Assembly (NCBI RefSeq): GCF_011765465.1
Contig: NZ_CP050265.1
Location: forward strand, 930,001 to 994,000
DNA from: Erythrobacter sp.
GTDB taxonomy: Bacteria; Pseudomonadota; Alphaproteobacteria; Sphingomonadales; Sphingomonadaceae
Direction: 5' to 3'
DNA length: 64,000 nucleotides
The notes below the pieces were generated by a model that saw nothing but the letters and a program-made list of their open reading frames with translations, ran no database searches and was not told the origin of the DNA. Below, in pieces: positions 43,381-51,645 of the stretch. A program made the position numbers and the translations under genes. Numbering within the stretch: position 1 is the first letter of the stretch; each line of letters opens with the position of its first letter.

Positions 43381-44769
43381 ATGGCGATCGAACTCAAGAT
43401 GCCCGCTCTCTCACCCACGATGGAAGAGGGCACGCTCGCCCGCTGGCTCAAGTCCGAAGGCGATGCGATCGAGCCCGGCGACGTGATCGCCGAGATCGAG
43501 ACCGACAAGGCGACGATGGAATTCGAGGCTATCGACGAAGGCACGCTCGCCAAGATCCTCGTGCCCGAGGGCAGCGAGAATGTCGCCGTGGGCACGGTCA
43601 TCGCCATGCTCGCCGGTGACGATGAGGATGCGGGCGAGGTCGAGGCGCCAGCCGAGAACGAGCCTGCTCCCGAGCCGAAGGACGTCGCCGAGGAGGAGAC
43701 CGTCGAAGTCTCCGAAGGCGCTACGGTCCCCGATGCGAAACCTGCGCGCGAGGCCGCCTCCGACCCGCAAGTTCCCGAGGGCACGAGCTTCACCTCCGTC
43801 GCCGTGCGCGAGGCGCTGCGCGATGCCATGGCCGAGGAAATGCGCCGCGACAAACGCGTCTTCGTGATGGGCGAGGAAGTCGCCGAATACCAGGGCGCCT
43901 ACAAGGTGACGCAGGGCCTGCTCGATGAATTCGGGCCGAAACGCGTCATCGACACGCCGATCACCGAATACGGCTTTGCCGGGATCGGGACGGGCGCCGC
44001 AATGGGCGGGCTTCGTCCGGTGGTCGAATTCATGACTTTCAATTTCGCCATGCAGGCGATCGACCACATCGTGAACTCGGCGGCCAAGACCAATTACATG
44101 AGCGGCGGCCAGATGCGCTGCCCCGTCGTCTTTCGCGGCCCCAACGGCGCGGCCAGCCGCGTCGGCGCGCAGCATTCGCAGAACTACGGGCCATGGTATG
44201 CGAGCGTGCCCGGCCTCGTCGTCATCGCGCCCTATGACAGCGCCGATGCCAAGGGTCTGCTCAAGGCGGCGATCCGCAGCGAAGACCCGGTCGTCTTCCT
44301 CGAGAACGAACTCGTCTACGGGCGCAGCTTCGATGTGCCCGACCTCGACGATTACGTGCTGCCCATCGGCAAGGCGCGCGTCGTGCGCGAGGGGAAGGAC
44401 GCGACCATCGTGTCCTATTCGATCGGGGTCGGCTTCGCGCTGGAGGCTGCGGAAAAGCTCGCCGAGGAAGGCATCGACGCCGAGGTGATCGATCTGCGCA
44501 CCCTGCGCCCGCTCGACCGCGCGACGGTGCTCGAAAGCCTCGCCAAGACCAACCGCCTTGTCGTCGCGGAGGAAGGCTGGCCGACCTGCTCCATCGCGAG
44601 CGAGATCGTCGCGACCTGCATGGAGGAAGGCTTCGACCATCTCGATGCGCCTGTGCTGCGGGTGTGCAACGAGGACGTGCCGCTGCCCTATGCCGCCAAT
44701 CTCGAGAAACTGGCGCTGATCGACGCGGCGCGGATCGTCGAGGCGGTGAAGAAGGTCTGTTACGTCTGA
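43381..44769 (+). CDS. pdhB: Pyruvate dehydrogenase E1 component, beta subunit, with N-terminal lipoyl domain
   Basis: This 462-residue protein is a fusion typical of alphaproteobacteria. The lipoyl domain (residues 1-80) has the lipoylation site ETDKATME. A negatively charged, Pro/Glu-rich linker leads to the E1 beta transketolase-like domain (about 138-462) with [64 protein letters not shown] and the C-terminal [18 protein letters not shown]. It forms an alpha2beta2 E1 with PdhA. The lipoylated Lys makes it dependent on lipoate synthesis (lipA in this window). Length matches the sphingomonad/rhizobial type. Confidence 0.97.
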   Translation: MAIELKMPALSPTMEEGTLARWLKSEGDAIEPGDVIAEIETDKATMEFEAIDEGTLAKILVPEGSENVAVGTVIAMLAGDDEDAGEVEAPAENEPAPEPKDVAEEETVEVSEGATVPDAKPAREAASDPQVPEGTSFTSVAVREALRDAMAEEMRRDKRVFVMGEEVAEYQGAYKVTQGLLDEFGPKRVIDTPITEYGFAGIGTGAAMGGLRPVVEFMTFNFAMQAIDHIVNSAAKTNYMSGGQMRCPVVFRGPNGAASRVGAQHSQNYGPWYASVPGLVVIAPYDSADAKGLLKAAIRSEDPVVFLENELVYGRSFDVPDLDDYVLPIGKARVVREGKDATIVSYSIGVGFALEAAEKLAEEGIDAEVIDLRTLRPLDRATVLESLAKTNRLVVAEEGWPTCSIASEIVATCMEEGFDHLDAPVLRVCNEDVPLPYAANLEKLALIDAARIVEAVKKVCYV

Positions 44770-44774
44770 AGTCC

Positions 44775-44812
44775 GGCCCGGACCGCCCGCCTAGCAGGTG
44801 GGCGGGTTCTGT
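44775..44812. terminator. GC-rich hairpins between convergent pdhB and the Tad-type genes
   Basis: GTCCG...CGGAC (from 44771) and CCCGCC (44786-44791) with GGCGGG (44801-44806) form two short stems at the junction of two convergent operons. The second stem overlaps the last codons of the TadE-like gene. No long T-run is present, so this is a low-confidence bidirectional terminator. Confidence 0.3.
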
Positions 44813-45492
44813 CCGGTCGTCGACGGATAGAGCCTGGTTAGGTCGCGCTGGTCGCGCACGTTGAAGGCCGCGGTGTAACGGATTTCCCGATTGTCGAAGA
44901 TCTCGAACGGGGTGACCGACTGGTAGTCGTAGCTCACCTCGACGAACATGACCGCGGTCCCCGCGCTGGCAGTGATCGGGCTGCCCGCATCGCCCATGCC
45001 GGCGAAACCGAAGCCGCTTTCCCCGTCGCCTTCGCTGCCGTAGCTCGAATCGAACGCCTTGTTGCCCGTGCATCGCTGCCAGGCGATCCACTGGCCGCCG
45101 TCGGCATTCTGTTGCAGGCTGGAAAGGATGATGCGGCCATTCTCGATCATGTCGATCGATTCGCCCATCCGCTCCGCACCGATGAAGACGTCGATGATGT
45201 CGTCCTCGTAGACCTTGCGCGCGACCAGCACGTCCTGTTCGCCCACGCGCGAGGCGTTGTCGGCGACCTGCATCGCGATCTGGCTGACCTTCATGTGGGT
45301 GACGAAAAAATAGGCCGTCTCCGTGCCCAGCATCCCGAGCCCGAGGATGATCGGCGCGGTGAAGGCGAATTCGATCATCGCCACGCCGGAGAAGTCCTCG
45401 CGCAGGGCGCGCAGTTTGCCGCCCGCGCGGGCGACGGTCCGGCGCAGCGGCGCCATGGTCTGGCCCATGGTTTCGCGAAGCATGGTCCTCAT
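44791..45492 (-). CDS. TadE-like pseudopilin (Flp/Tad pilus assembly)
   Basis: This 233-residue protein has the TadE signature: a basic N-terminus, then SGVAMIEFAFTAPIILGLGMLGTETAYFF, where the Glu at the fifth position of the processed helix is typical of pseudopilins cleaved by the Tad prepilin peptidase. A soluble extracytoplasmic domain with one disulphide pair candidate (QRCTGN...PPTC) follows. The ATG at 45492 is picked because the next gene's stop overlaps it; MLRETMG nine bases on is an alternative. It is the third gene of a three-gene Tad-type operon. Confidence 0.83.
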   Translation of the reverse strand: MRTMLRETMGQTMAPLRRTVARAGGKLRALREDFSGVAMIEFAFTAPIILGLGMLGTETAYFFVTHMKVSQIAMQVADNASRVGEQDVLVARKVYEDDIIDVFIGAERMGESIDMIENGRIILSSLQQNADGGQWIAWQRCTGNKAFDSSYGSEGDGESGFGFAGMGDAGSPITASAGTAVMFVEVSYDYQSVTPFEIFDNREIRYTAAFNVRDQRDLTRLYPSTTGQNPPTC

Positions 45493-46094
45493 ACGCAATT
45501 TCCCGTTTCCGAGCTGCGATCCTGCTGGTCGAAAGGCTGGTTGCGCATCACCGTGGACGAACGCAGGGTCACGTTCTGGTCCATCCCGGCGAGCCCGTAC
45601 ATCGGGAACAGGCGCGGATAGGTCACGACCGCAGTGTAGAGCACGACGTCGCGCGCGCCGCCGATCCCTTCTTCTCCGCGGTTGCTGTCCCATTGCCCGT
45701 TTTCGTTGACGTCGACGAAAACCTCGCCGTTGTTGCAGACACCGTCGCCGTTATCGTCGTCGAATTCCTCGGCCTGCCCGACATCGGAAAAGTCGAAGTG
45801 GGAGAGTTTCTCCAGTTCGACGCTCGCCGTGCTCGGCACGACGGCCGAGACCTGGTCGATCACGCGCTGGTCGATCGAGGCTTCGGTGCTGCCCGCCCCT
45901 TCGAGCGTGAGGTCGCGCCCGGCTTTCTGCATCGCGCCGTTGACGAGCGCGGCGGTGTATTGGGTGTGCGCCATGTCGAAGATGCCCATGACCATCAGCA
46001 CGAGCACCGGCCCGACAAAGGCGAACTCGGTCAGCGTGGCGCCGGTTGCGTCGCGGGCGAGACGCCGCAGGAGGGTGGGGCGCCCGCCGATCAT
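45489..46094 (-). CDS. TadE/TadF-like pseudopilin, second copy
   Basis: This is a 201-residue protein. RRLARDATGATLTEFAFVGPVLVLMVMGIFDMAHTQYTAALVNGA is a TadE/F N-terminus with a conserved Glu five residues into the hydrophobic helix. The extracytoplasmic part contains a DxDxDG-type stretch (DDDNGDG, EVFVDVNENGQWDSNRGEEG) that looks like a calcium-binding loop, a trait of some minor pilins. The ATG overlaps the stop of the vWA gene (ATGA), and its own stop overlaps the next start. Together the three genes form one transcript. Confidence 0.82.
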   Translation of the reverse strand: MIGGRPTLLRRLARDATGATLTEFAFVGPVLVLMVMGIFDMAHTQYTAALVNGAMQKAGRDLTLEGAGSTEASIDQRVIDQVSAVVPSTASVELEKLSHFDFSDVGQAEEFDDDNGDGVCNNGEVFVDVNENGQWDSNRGEEGIGGARDVVLYTAVVTYPRLFPMYGLAGMDQNVTLRSSTVMRNQPFDQQDRSSETGNCV

Positions 46095-48052
46095 TGGGTC
46101 AGCCTCAGGGCGGCGATGCGCTGGGCGATTTCCTCGAAGCGGTCGCGCAGCTGGGCCGAATCGTCCGCGGTGAAGGCCCGGCCCGGGGTCGCGCAGTCGA
46201 TCAGGTTCTGAGTCAGCGTCGTCCCGAAAGCGACCACCCAGACCGAGATGTTCTGGTTGCGCGCTGCGCGGCAGGCGGCCTGGAAACGTTCGGCGTGGCG
46301 CGAGCGGGCCTGGTTGTTGCTGCCATTGTCGGTCACGCGGCGGTCCCACCACTCGATCCCGTAGGTCGTGTAAAGCTCGGTACTCGGCGAGAGGATGCCG
46401 TCGGTCATGAACACGATGTGGCGCGAGATCGCATCGCCATTGGGAGCGGTCGCATTGTCGGCCGAGAAAATCCCATTGGGCGAGATAAAACGCGCACCCC
46501 AGATCATGCCGATGTCGTGATAGGTGCTCGAGCGGGCATCGAGTGCATCGACATAGCTCTGCAGCTCGGTGCGGGTGATGTCGCGCAGGCGGAAGGCCGG
46601 GGCGGGGCAGCTGTAGCCGGGGCGGTTCTCGTCCCAGGTCTGGGTCAATTCGCCCAGCACATTGCCGCCGTCCTCGCGTTTCCACGTGGCGTTGCGCAGC
46701 ACCGGCTTCCAGTATTCGGTCGGATCGTCGGGCACGAGATTGACGTCGAGGTCGTTCGCCCCCGCCGGGACCGGGTTGAAGCTGGTCGCGGCGACCGTGT
46801 CGGCTTCCTCGATGCAGCCATCCCAGTCGACGCTCGCCATCGATCCGTTGTTGCCGATCGGCAGTTCGATCCGGTTGTCGTCGTAAAGCGTGGTGAGGTC
46901 GAAGGTGACCGGCTTGTAGGTCCAGCTCTGGAAGACGTCTTCCTCGCGGTATTCCTCGACGATGTCGAAGAACACGTCGGCGCGGTCCTCGTAGACCTGC
47001 CAGCCGTATTCGCACCAGCCCGATCCGCTGTAGTAGTTCGAATAGGCGTAGGCGTTCCAGATCGTCTCGTTGTCGTCGCGATAGCTGGTCGTGCGGATCG
47101 TGCCGTCGACCGTCTGCGAGATCACGCCCTGGTGGGTGCCGAGGTCGGTCCGGATGAGGTTGAACAGGTCATCGGGCTCGAGCCCGGAACACGCGCTGGA
47201 GGAATAGGTCCGCTGCCAGCTGCGCGAGACGCCAAGATATTCCTCGTCGCCTTCGGGCACGACATTGGTGACATTCGTGGCGATCTCGATCCATTCGATG
47301 ACCGTGTCGACGTTGGCTTCGCGCGACTGGTAGGTGTGGCTCTGCGCCAGCCATGCCGGGTTCGCCGCCATCAATTCGGCCCCGACATTCACGTTCGAGG
47401 CATAGGGCACCATGCCGTAGCGCACCTGCGCGGCGGGCGAGGTCGAATCGACCACGGTGTCGTAGAACGTCATCACCGCATCGCGCAGACCCTCGATCTT
47501 GGAGCCGGGGTCGGGCGTATTGCCGCAGCTCCCCCCGCCCGGATTGTCGGGCGCGCAGTTCATCGATCCGGTCACGTCGACGACGAAAACGATGTCGGTG
47601 TTCGAGATGTTGATATCGGCGGTGCATTCGACCGTGATGTCGAATTTCTCGTAGCCGAAGGCGCTCATGATCGTGGTCGGCAAGGTGCCCGAAGCGATGC
47701 CGTTGACCTCGCCATCCGGACTCGCGGTGTAATCGCGCTGACGATTTTCGAGCCCGAACGTCCCGTCGGTGTAGTTCTGGTCGAAGAAATTGAGCCCGAT
47801 CGTCTTGTGTTCCTGGTTGAAAGTGTCGTCCGCCATGGCGCGGCGAGCCGCGAGCGCACCGGCGTCGCAGGCGGCCTGCAGACGGCTCTGGGCCATGTAG
47901 TAGCGGCTCGCGTCGACGCCGCCCCCCACCATCGCCATCAGTGGGAAGAGCGCCATTGCGCTGATCACGATGGTGTTGGCGGTCTCGTCCGAGACGAGCG
48001 CGCGCAGGAGGGATTTGCGGTCCGGGTCAGGCCCTGTCTGGTATCGCCCCAT
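46091..48052 (-). CDS. TadG-like pilus protein with von Willebrand factor A domain
   Basis: This is a 653-residue protein. The N-terminal TadG/TadE-type segment (ANTIVISAMALFPLMAMVGGGVDASRYYM) anchors it in the inner membrane. The vWA domain starts at IVFVVDVTGSMN, a MIDAS DxTxS motif, and continues to the distal IVFMTDGIL segment with the second Asp. It has many Cys, which may form disulphides in the periplasm. It is the first gene of the Tad-type operon. A 270-base spacer with a possible sigma70 TTGACA (48285-48290) separates it from the divergent 48323 gene. Role: surface adhesion or pilus tip, by family analogy. Confidence 0.85.
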   Translation of the reverse strand: MGRYQTGPDPDRKSLLRALVSDETANTIVISAMALFPLMAMVGGGVDASRYYMAQSRLQAACDAGALAARRAMADDTFNQEHKTIGLNFFDQNYTDGTFGLENRQRDYTASPDGEVNGIASGTLPTTIMSAFGYEKFDITVECTADINISNTDIVFVVDVTGSMNCAPDNPGGGSCGNTPDPGSKIEGLRDAVMTFYDTVVDSTSPAAQVRYGMVPYASNVNVGAELMAANPAWLAQSHTYQSREANVDTVIEWIEIATNVTNVVPEGDEEYLGVSRSWQRTYSSSACSGLEPDDLFNLIRTDLGTHQGVISQTVDGTIRTTSYRDDNETIWNAYAYSNYYSGSGWCEYGWQVYEDRADVFFDIVEEYREEDVFQSWTYKPVTFDLTTLYDDNRIELPIGNNGSMASVDWDGCIEEADTVAATSFNPVPAGANDLDVNLVPDDPTEYWKPVLRNATWKREDGGNVLGELTQTWDENRPGYSCPAPAFRLRDITRTELQSYVDALDARSSTYHDIGMIWGARFISPNGIFSADNATAPNGDAISRHIVFMTDGILSPSTELYTTYGIEWWDRRVTDNGSNNQARSRHAERFQAACRAARNQNISVWVVAFGTTLTQNLIDCATPGRAFTADDSAQLRDRFEEIAQRIAALRLTQ

Positions 48053-48322
48053 GAATGCGCGTCCTTGTCGCTATGCAAAGTCGAGTTTGCCCGTGCCAGT
48101 CCGTCGCTGCGCGCAGCGAAGGCGCAGTCCGACCGGTTCAGGACACCGGATTAGGCGGGTCTGGTAAGCGGAATGCAAAAGCGTCTGGTTAACGCTTCGT
48201 GAAATCGCGCCTTCGTCTCGTTATGGGGCAGGCTCGGCGCGCGGTGTGCGGGCGGCTGTGCGGTGGTTTGTGGCGCGGGAGCGATTGACATTTTCTCCAG
48301 CAGGGTAGTTACGGTCGGGTGA

Positions 48323-49024
48323 ATGGCCCCCTCCGAAAGTCTTTCAGGCGAAACCACTTACGCGGCGATTGAGACAGCGCTCGGCGGCGACCTGCCCGAA
48401 GGCGCGGCCCGGCTCGCACTGGTGCACAGCCCTCCGCCGGTCCGCGCACCGCTTGCCGCCCTCCTCGCGCTCGATGCGCGACTCGCCCGGATCGCGGGCC
48501 AGACAAGCGAGGTGATGCTCGGCCAGATGCGGCTCGCCTGGTGGCGGGACGTGCTCGGTGAAGAACCGGGAGCGCGCCCGCGCGGTGATGCGGTGCTCGA
48601 TGCGATCGGGCATCAATGGGGCGGGCGCGAAGCGGCGCTGGTGGAAATGGTCGATGCATGGGAAGTGCTGGTCGCCTCCGAAAGCATGGAGCGCGACGAC
48701 ATCCTCGCTTTCGCCCGCGGCCGGGCCGCGCCCTTCGCGGCGCTCGCCGAAGCGGACGCGCAGGCCGAGCAGGCCCGCGCCGCCGGGCTGCGCTGGGCGC
48801 TCGCCGAGGCCGCGCCGCGCCTTTCGGACGAGGCGGAGCGCGAACGGTTCGTCGCCCTGGGCCTCGAACATTGCGCCAACCGCGCCCGGCTGCCGCCCGC
48901 ACTCAAAGGTCTTGCGGTTCTCGATGCGCTGGCCGTGCGCGCGCTCAAGCGGGGAGGGCGCGATCCGATGGAGGGTAGGGGGGCCGCGCTGGTCGCGCTT
49001 CGGGCGGCTGTTCTCGGCGCCTGA
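48323..49024 (+). CDS. Squalene/phytoene synthase family protein, short
   Basis: This 233-residue protein belongs to the trans-isoprenyl synthase fold. The segment SEVMLGQMRLAWWRDVL matches the HpnC/HpnD/CrtB-type helix (LGQMRLxWWR) found in all such proteins, with GREAALVEMVDAWEVLVAS after it. The canonical DxxxD metal motifs of active synthases (DDxxD) are not evident, so it may be a non-catalytic or NDUFAF6-like member. It is shorter than the usual 270-300 residues. The ATG at 48323 is 38 bases after a TTGACA box. Assignment to squalene/phytoene synthase is by family similarity only. Confidence 0.7.
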   Translation: MAPSESLSGETTYAAIETALGGDLPEGAARLALVHSPPPVRAPLAALLALDARLARIAGQTSEVMLGQMRLAWWRDVLGEEPGARPRGDAVLDAIGHQWGGREAALVEMVDAWEVLVASESMERDDILAFARGRAAPFAALAEADAQAEQARAAGLRWALAEAAPRLSDEAERERFVALGLEHCANRARLPPALKGLAVLDALAVRALKRGGRDPMEGRGAALVALRAAVLGA

Positions 49025-49078
49025 AAAGGTGTAATGTCCCGATAATTCAAGGGGTCGTGAATCAAAGGGGACGACATC

Positions 49079-49543
49079 ATGCGGCAGGCGATCCTCGGCG
49101 CCGTGGCTGGATTGGTGCTTGCAGGGATAGGCGTATTCTGGTGGCAGGGCAGGGCGACGATCGAACGCAACGCGCCCCCGCCGCCCGAGCCCGAAGCTCC
49201 AGCCCCCGATCCGCTCGACCTTCCGGTGACCGATCCGGGTGACATGGAAGGCCCCGAACCGCCCGAGATGAGCGAACTCACCCGCGAGCAGCGACGCTTC
49301 TTCCGCTATGATCGCAATCGCGACTGGCGAATCACCCGCACCGAGATGATGGCCTCGCGCTCGGACGGGTTCCGCAAGCTCGACGTCGACGGCAACAACC
49401 TGCTTACCTTCGAGGAATGGGCGGTCACCACTGCCGAACGCTTCGACGAAATGGACGCGGACGGCAACGACGAACTCACCCCGGCCGAATTCGCGACCAG
49501 CGCGCCCAAGCGCAAGCCGAAAAAGCCCGCCTGCAGCTGCTGA
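49079..49543 (+). CDS. EF-hand domain protein with membrane anchor
   Basis: This is a 154-residue protein. A hydrophobic N-terminal segment (AILGAVAGLVLAGIGVFWW) is a signal anchor, followed by a Pro-rich linker. Three EF-hand-like loops follow: DRNRDWRITRTE, DVDGNNLLTFEE and DADGNDELTPAE, each with Asp/Asn at ligand positions 1, 3 and 5 and Glu at 12. It should bind calcium in the periplasm or outer envelope. The C-terminal KRKPKKPACSC tail is basic and ends in two cysteines. Its last base adjoins the convergent trmFO stop. Confidence 0.85.
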   Translation: MRQAILGAVAGLVLAGIGVFWWQGRATIERNAPPPPEPEAPAPDPLDLPVTDPGDMEGPEPPEMSELTREQRRFFRYDRNRDWRITRTEMMASRSDGFRKLDVDGNNLLTFEEWAVTTAERFDEMDADGNDELTPAEFATSAPKRKPKKPACSC

Positions 49544-50920
49544 TCAGGCCGGGACCGGCTCGGCGCGCCTCATCCATTCGGTAAGGTCCGCCTTAGCGCG
49601 GGTGGTGTAGGCTTCCTTGCGCGCCTTCTTCTTCACCTCGTGCAAGGGAGGGAACAGGCCGAAATTGACATTCATGGGCTGGAAGGTCGCCGCATCGGCA
49701 TCGCCCGTGATGTGCGAAAGCAGCGCGCCCATCGCGGTCGTCGCGGGCAGCGGCTGCCAATCGCGCCCTGCCAGTTCCGCTGCCGTCATCATCCCCGCGA
49801 CAAGCCCGATCGCAGCGCTTTCGACATAGCCCTCGCATCCCGTCACCTGGCCCGCAAAGCGGATGTGCGGCGCCGCTCGCAGGCGCAGCTGGCGGTCCAG
49901 CACCTGCGGCGAATTGAGGAAGGTGTTGCGATGTAGCCCCCCGAGCCGCGCGAATTCCGCGTTCTCCAGCCCGGGAATCGTGCGGAAGAGTTCGACCTGG
50001 GCGCCGTATTTGAGCTTGGTCTGGAAGCCGACCATGTTCCAAAGTGTGCCGTGCTTGTTGTCCTGCCGCAGCTGGACCACCGCATAGGGCCAACGCCCCT
50101 GCGGAAACTCGGGCGTCGTGTCATGCGGGTTGTCGAGCCCGACACCCTTCATCGGGCCATAGCGAAGTGTATCGACCCCGCGCTCGGCCATGACCTCGAT
50201 CGGCATACAGCCATCGAAATAGGGCGTGTCCTTCTCCCACTCCTTGAACTCGGTCTTCTCGCCCTCGAGCAGCCCTTTGTGGAAGGCGAGATACTGCTCC
50301 TTGGTCATCGGGCAGTTGATGTAGTCGCCGCCCTCGTTCGAAGCCTCGGTCGTCTTGTTCCAGCGCGACTGGATCCAGCATTTCGTCATGTCGATGGAAT
50401 CGCGATAGACGATCGGCGCGATCGCATCGAAGAAGGCGAGCCGTTCCTCGCCCGTCGCCGCGACGATGCTCGAAGCAAGCGATTGCGCGGTCAGCGGGCC
50501 GGTGGCCACGATGGTCAGGCCCGCGTCCGGCAGCGCGTCGATCCGCTCGCGCACGATGTCGATGTTCGGATGTTCGCCCAGCGCCTTGCTCACTTCGGCC
50601 GAGAACACGTCCCGGTCGACCGCCATCGCGCTGCCCGCCGGAACCCGCGCCTTTTCGCCTGCGCGCATCACGATCGAATCGAGCGCGCGCATTTCGTGGT
50701 GGAGGAGGCCGACCGCGTTCGTCTCGTCATTGTCGGAACGGAAGCTGTTCGAACACACCAGTTCGGCCAGTCCGTCGGTCTGGTGCGCCGGGGTCATGTC
50801 GCCGCCCCCGCGCATTTCGGACAGGCGCACGCGCACCCCGCGCCGGGCGAGTTGCCACGCCGCTTCGCTCCCGGCGAGGCCGCCGCCGATGATGTGCACA
50901 TCGTAAGTCGTGTCGGTCAT
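49544..50920 (-). CDS. trmFO: Methylenetetrahydrofolate-tRNA-(uracil-5-)-methyltransferase TrmFO
   Basis: This 458-residue FAD- and folate-dependent enzyme makes m5U54 in tRNA T loops. The N-terminal FAD-binding [17 protein letters not shown] motif is followed by [19 protein letters not shown], which contains the conserved SNSF(R)S catalytic Cys region. [19 protein letters not shown] and [15 protein letters not shown] are hallmark stretches of TrmFO/GidA-small proteins, and the second CEGYVESAA helix closes the domain. The ATG at 50920 fits the conserved start ([15 protein letters not shown]). It has no downstream operon partner. Confidence 0.97.
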   Translation of the reverse strand: MTDTTYDVHIIGGGLAGSEAAWQLARRGVRVRLSEMRGGGDMTPAHQTDGLAELVCSNSFRSDNDETNAVGLLHHEMRALDSIVMRAGEKARVPAGSAMAVDRDVFSAEVSKALGEHPNIDIVRERIDALPDAGLTIVATGPLTAQSLASSIVAATGEERLAFFDAIAPIVYRDSIDMTKCWIQSRWNKTTEASNEGGDYINCPMTKEQYLAFHKGLLEGEKTEFKEWEKDTPYFDGCMPIEVMAERGVDTLRYGPMKGVGLDNPHDTTPEFPQGRWPYAVVQLRQDNKHGTLWNMVGFQTKLKYGAQVELFRTIPGLENAEFARLGGLHRNTFLNSPQVLDRQLRLRAAPHIRFAGQVTGCEGYVESAAIGLVAGMMTAAELAGRDWQPLPATTAMGALLSHITGDADAATFQPMNVNFGLFPPLHEVKKKARKEAYTTRAKADLTEWMRRAEPVPA

Positions 50921-50991
50921 GGAGCGCGAGGTAATTGCGTGCTAGCGAGCCTGCAAGCCTCGGCAGTGCCGCAAGGGAGGGAAGGGCGATA

Positions 50992-51642
50992 ATGGCGAAA
51001 CGCGCGCTGGTCGAACACCGGCCCTGGCTGCTGGCGAGCGTGATCGCGGCCACCGCCTATTATTTCCTTTGGAACAACCCCGTCGGCGAAGGCGTCTGGG
51101 GCATTCTCCTGAAAGGTGCGGGCGTCGGCCTGCTTGCGGTCTATGCCATGCGCCGGACGCGCGGCGTGGACGGGGCGATCCTCGTCATCGCACTCGCGTT
51201 GTCGGCTGCGGGCGACATGGCGATCATGCTCTCTTTCGAGGCCGGAGGGGCGCTGTTCCTGCTCTCGCATCTCGTCGCGGTCGGGCTTTACGCCCGCAAC
51301 CTGCGCGAAAATCCCGCGGCGAGCCAGCGGCTGCTCGCGCTCGCACTGGTCGTTGCCGCGCCGCTCCTGTCGTGGTTGCTCAGCGCCCGGCTCGACATCG
51401 CCGCCTATGGCGCGGTGCTCGGCGCGATGGCGGCGGGGGCGTGGCTGAGCCGTTTCCCGCGCTACCGGGTGGGGCTGGGAGCGGTGCTGTTCGTGGCGAG
51501 CGACTGGCTGCTGTTCAGCCGCCTTGGCCCCATCGACCTCGCGCCGTTGCCCGACCTCTTCGTCTGGCCGCTCTACTATGTCGGGCAGGTGATGATCGCG
51601 ACCGGCGTGGTGCAGACCCTGCGCGCCGATCACGAAAGCTGA
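50992..51642 (+). CDS. YhhN family membrane protein (lysoplasmalogenase-like)
   Basis: This 216-residue protein has about eight short hydrophobic helices, with the family's acidic residues embedded (AAGDMAIMLS and VASDWLLFSRLG). YhhN proteins are related to TMEM86 lysoplasmalogenases, which cleave vinyl-ether lysophospholipids; activity in this member is unproven. The ATG at 50992 follows GGGAGGGAAGGG, a strong Shine-Dalgarno. It ends just before the convergent gyrA stop. Confidence 0.85.
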   Translation: MAKRALVEHRPWLLASVIAATAYYFLWNNPVGEGVWGILLKGAGVGLLAVYAMRRTRGVDGAILVIALALSAAGDMAIMLSFEAGGALFLLSHLVAVGLYARNLRENPAASQRLLALALVVAAPLLSWLLSARLDIAAYGAVLGAMAAGAWLSRFPRYRVGLGAVLFVASDWLLFSRLGPIDLAPLPDLFVWPLYYVGQVMIATGVVQTLRADHES

Positions 51643-51645
51643 AGC

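Noticed and set aside
46046..48154. 702-codon plus-strand frame opposite the TadG-like gene
   Set aside because: Antisense shadow; the minus-strand gene has vWA and TadE motifs and coupled neighbours.
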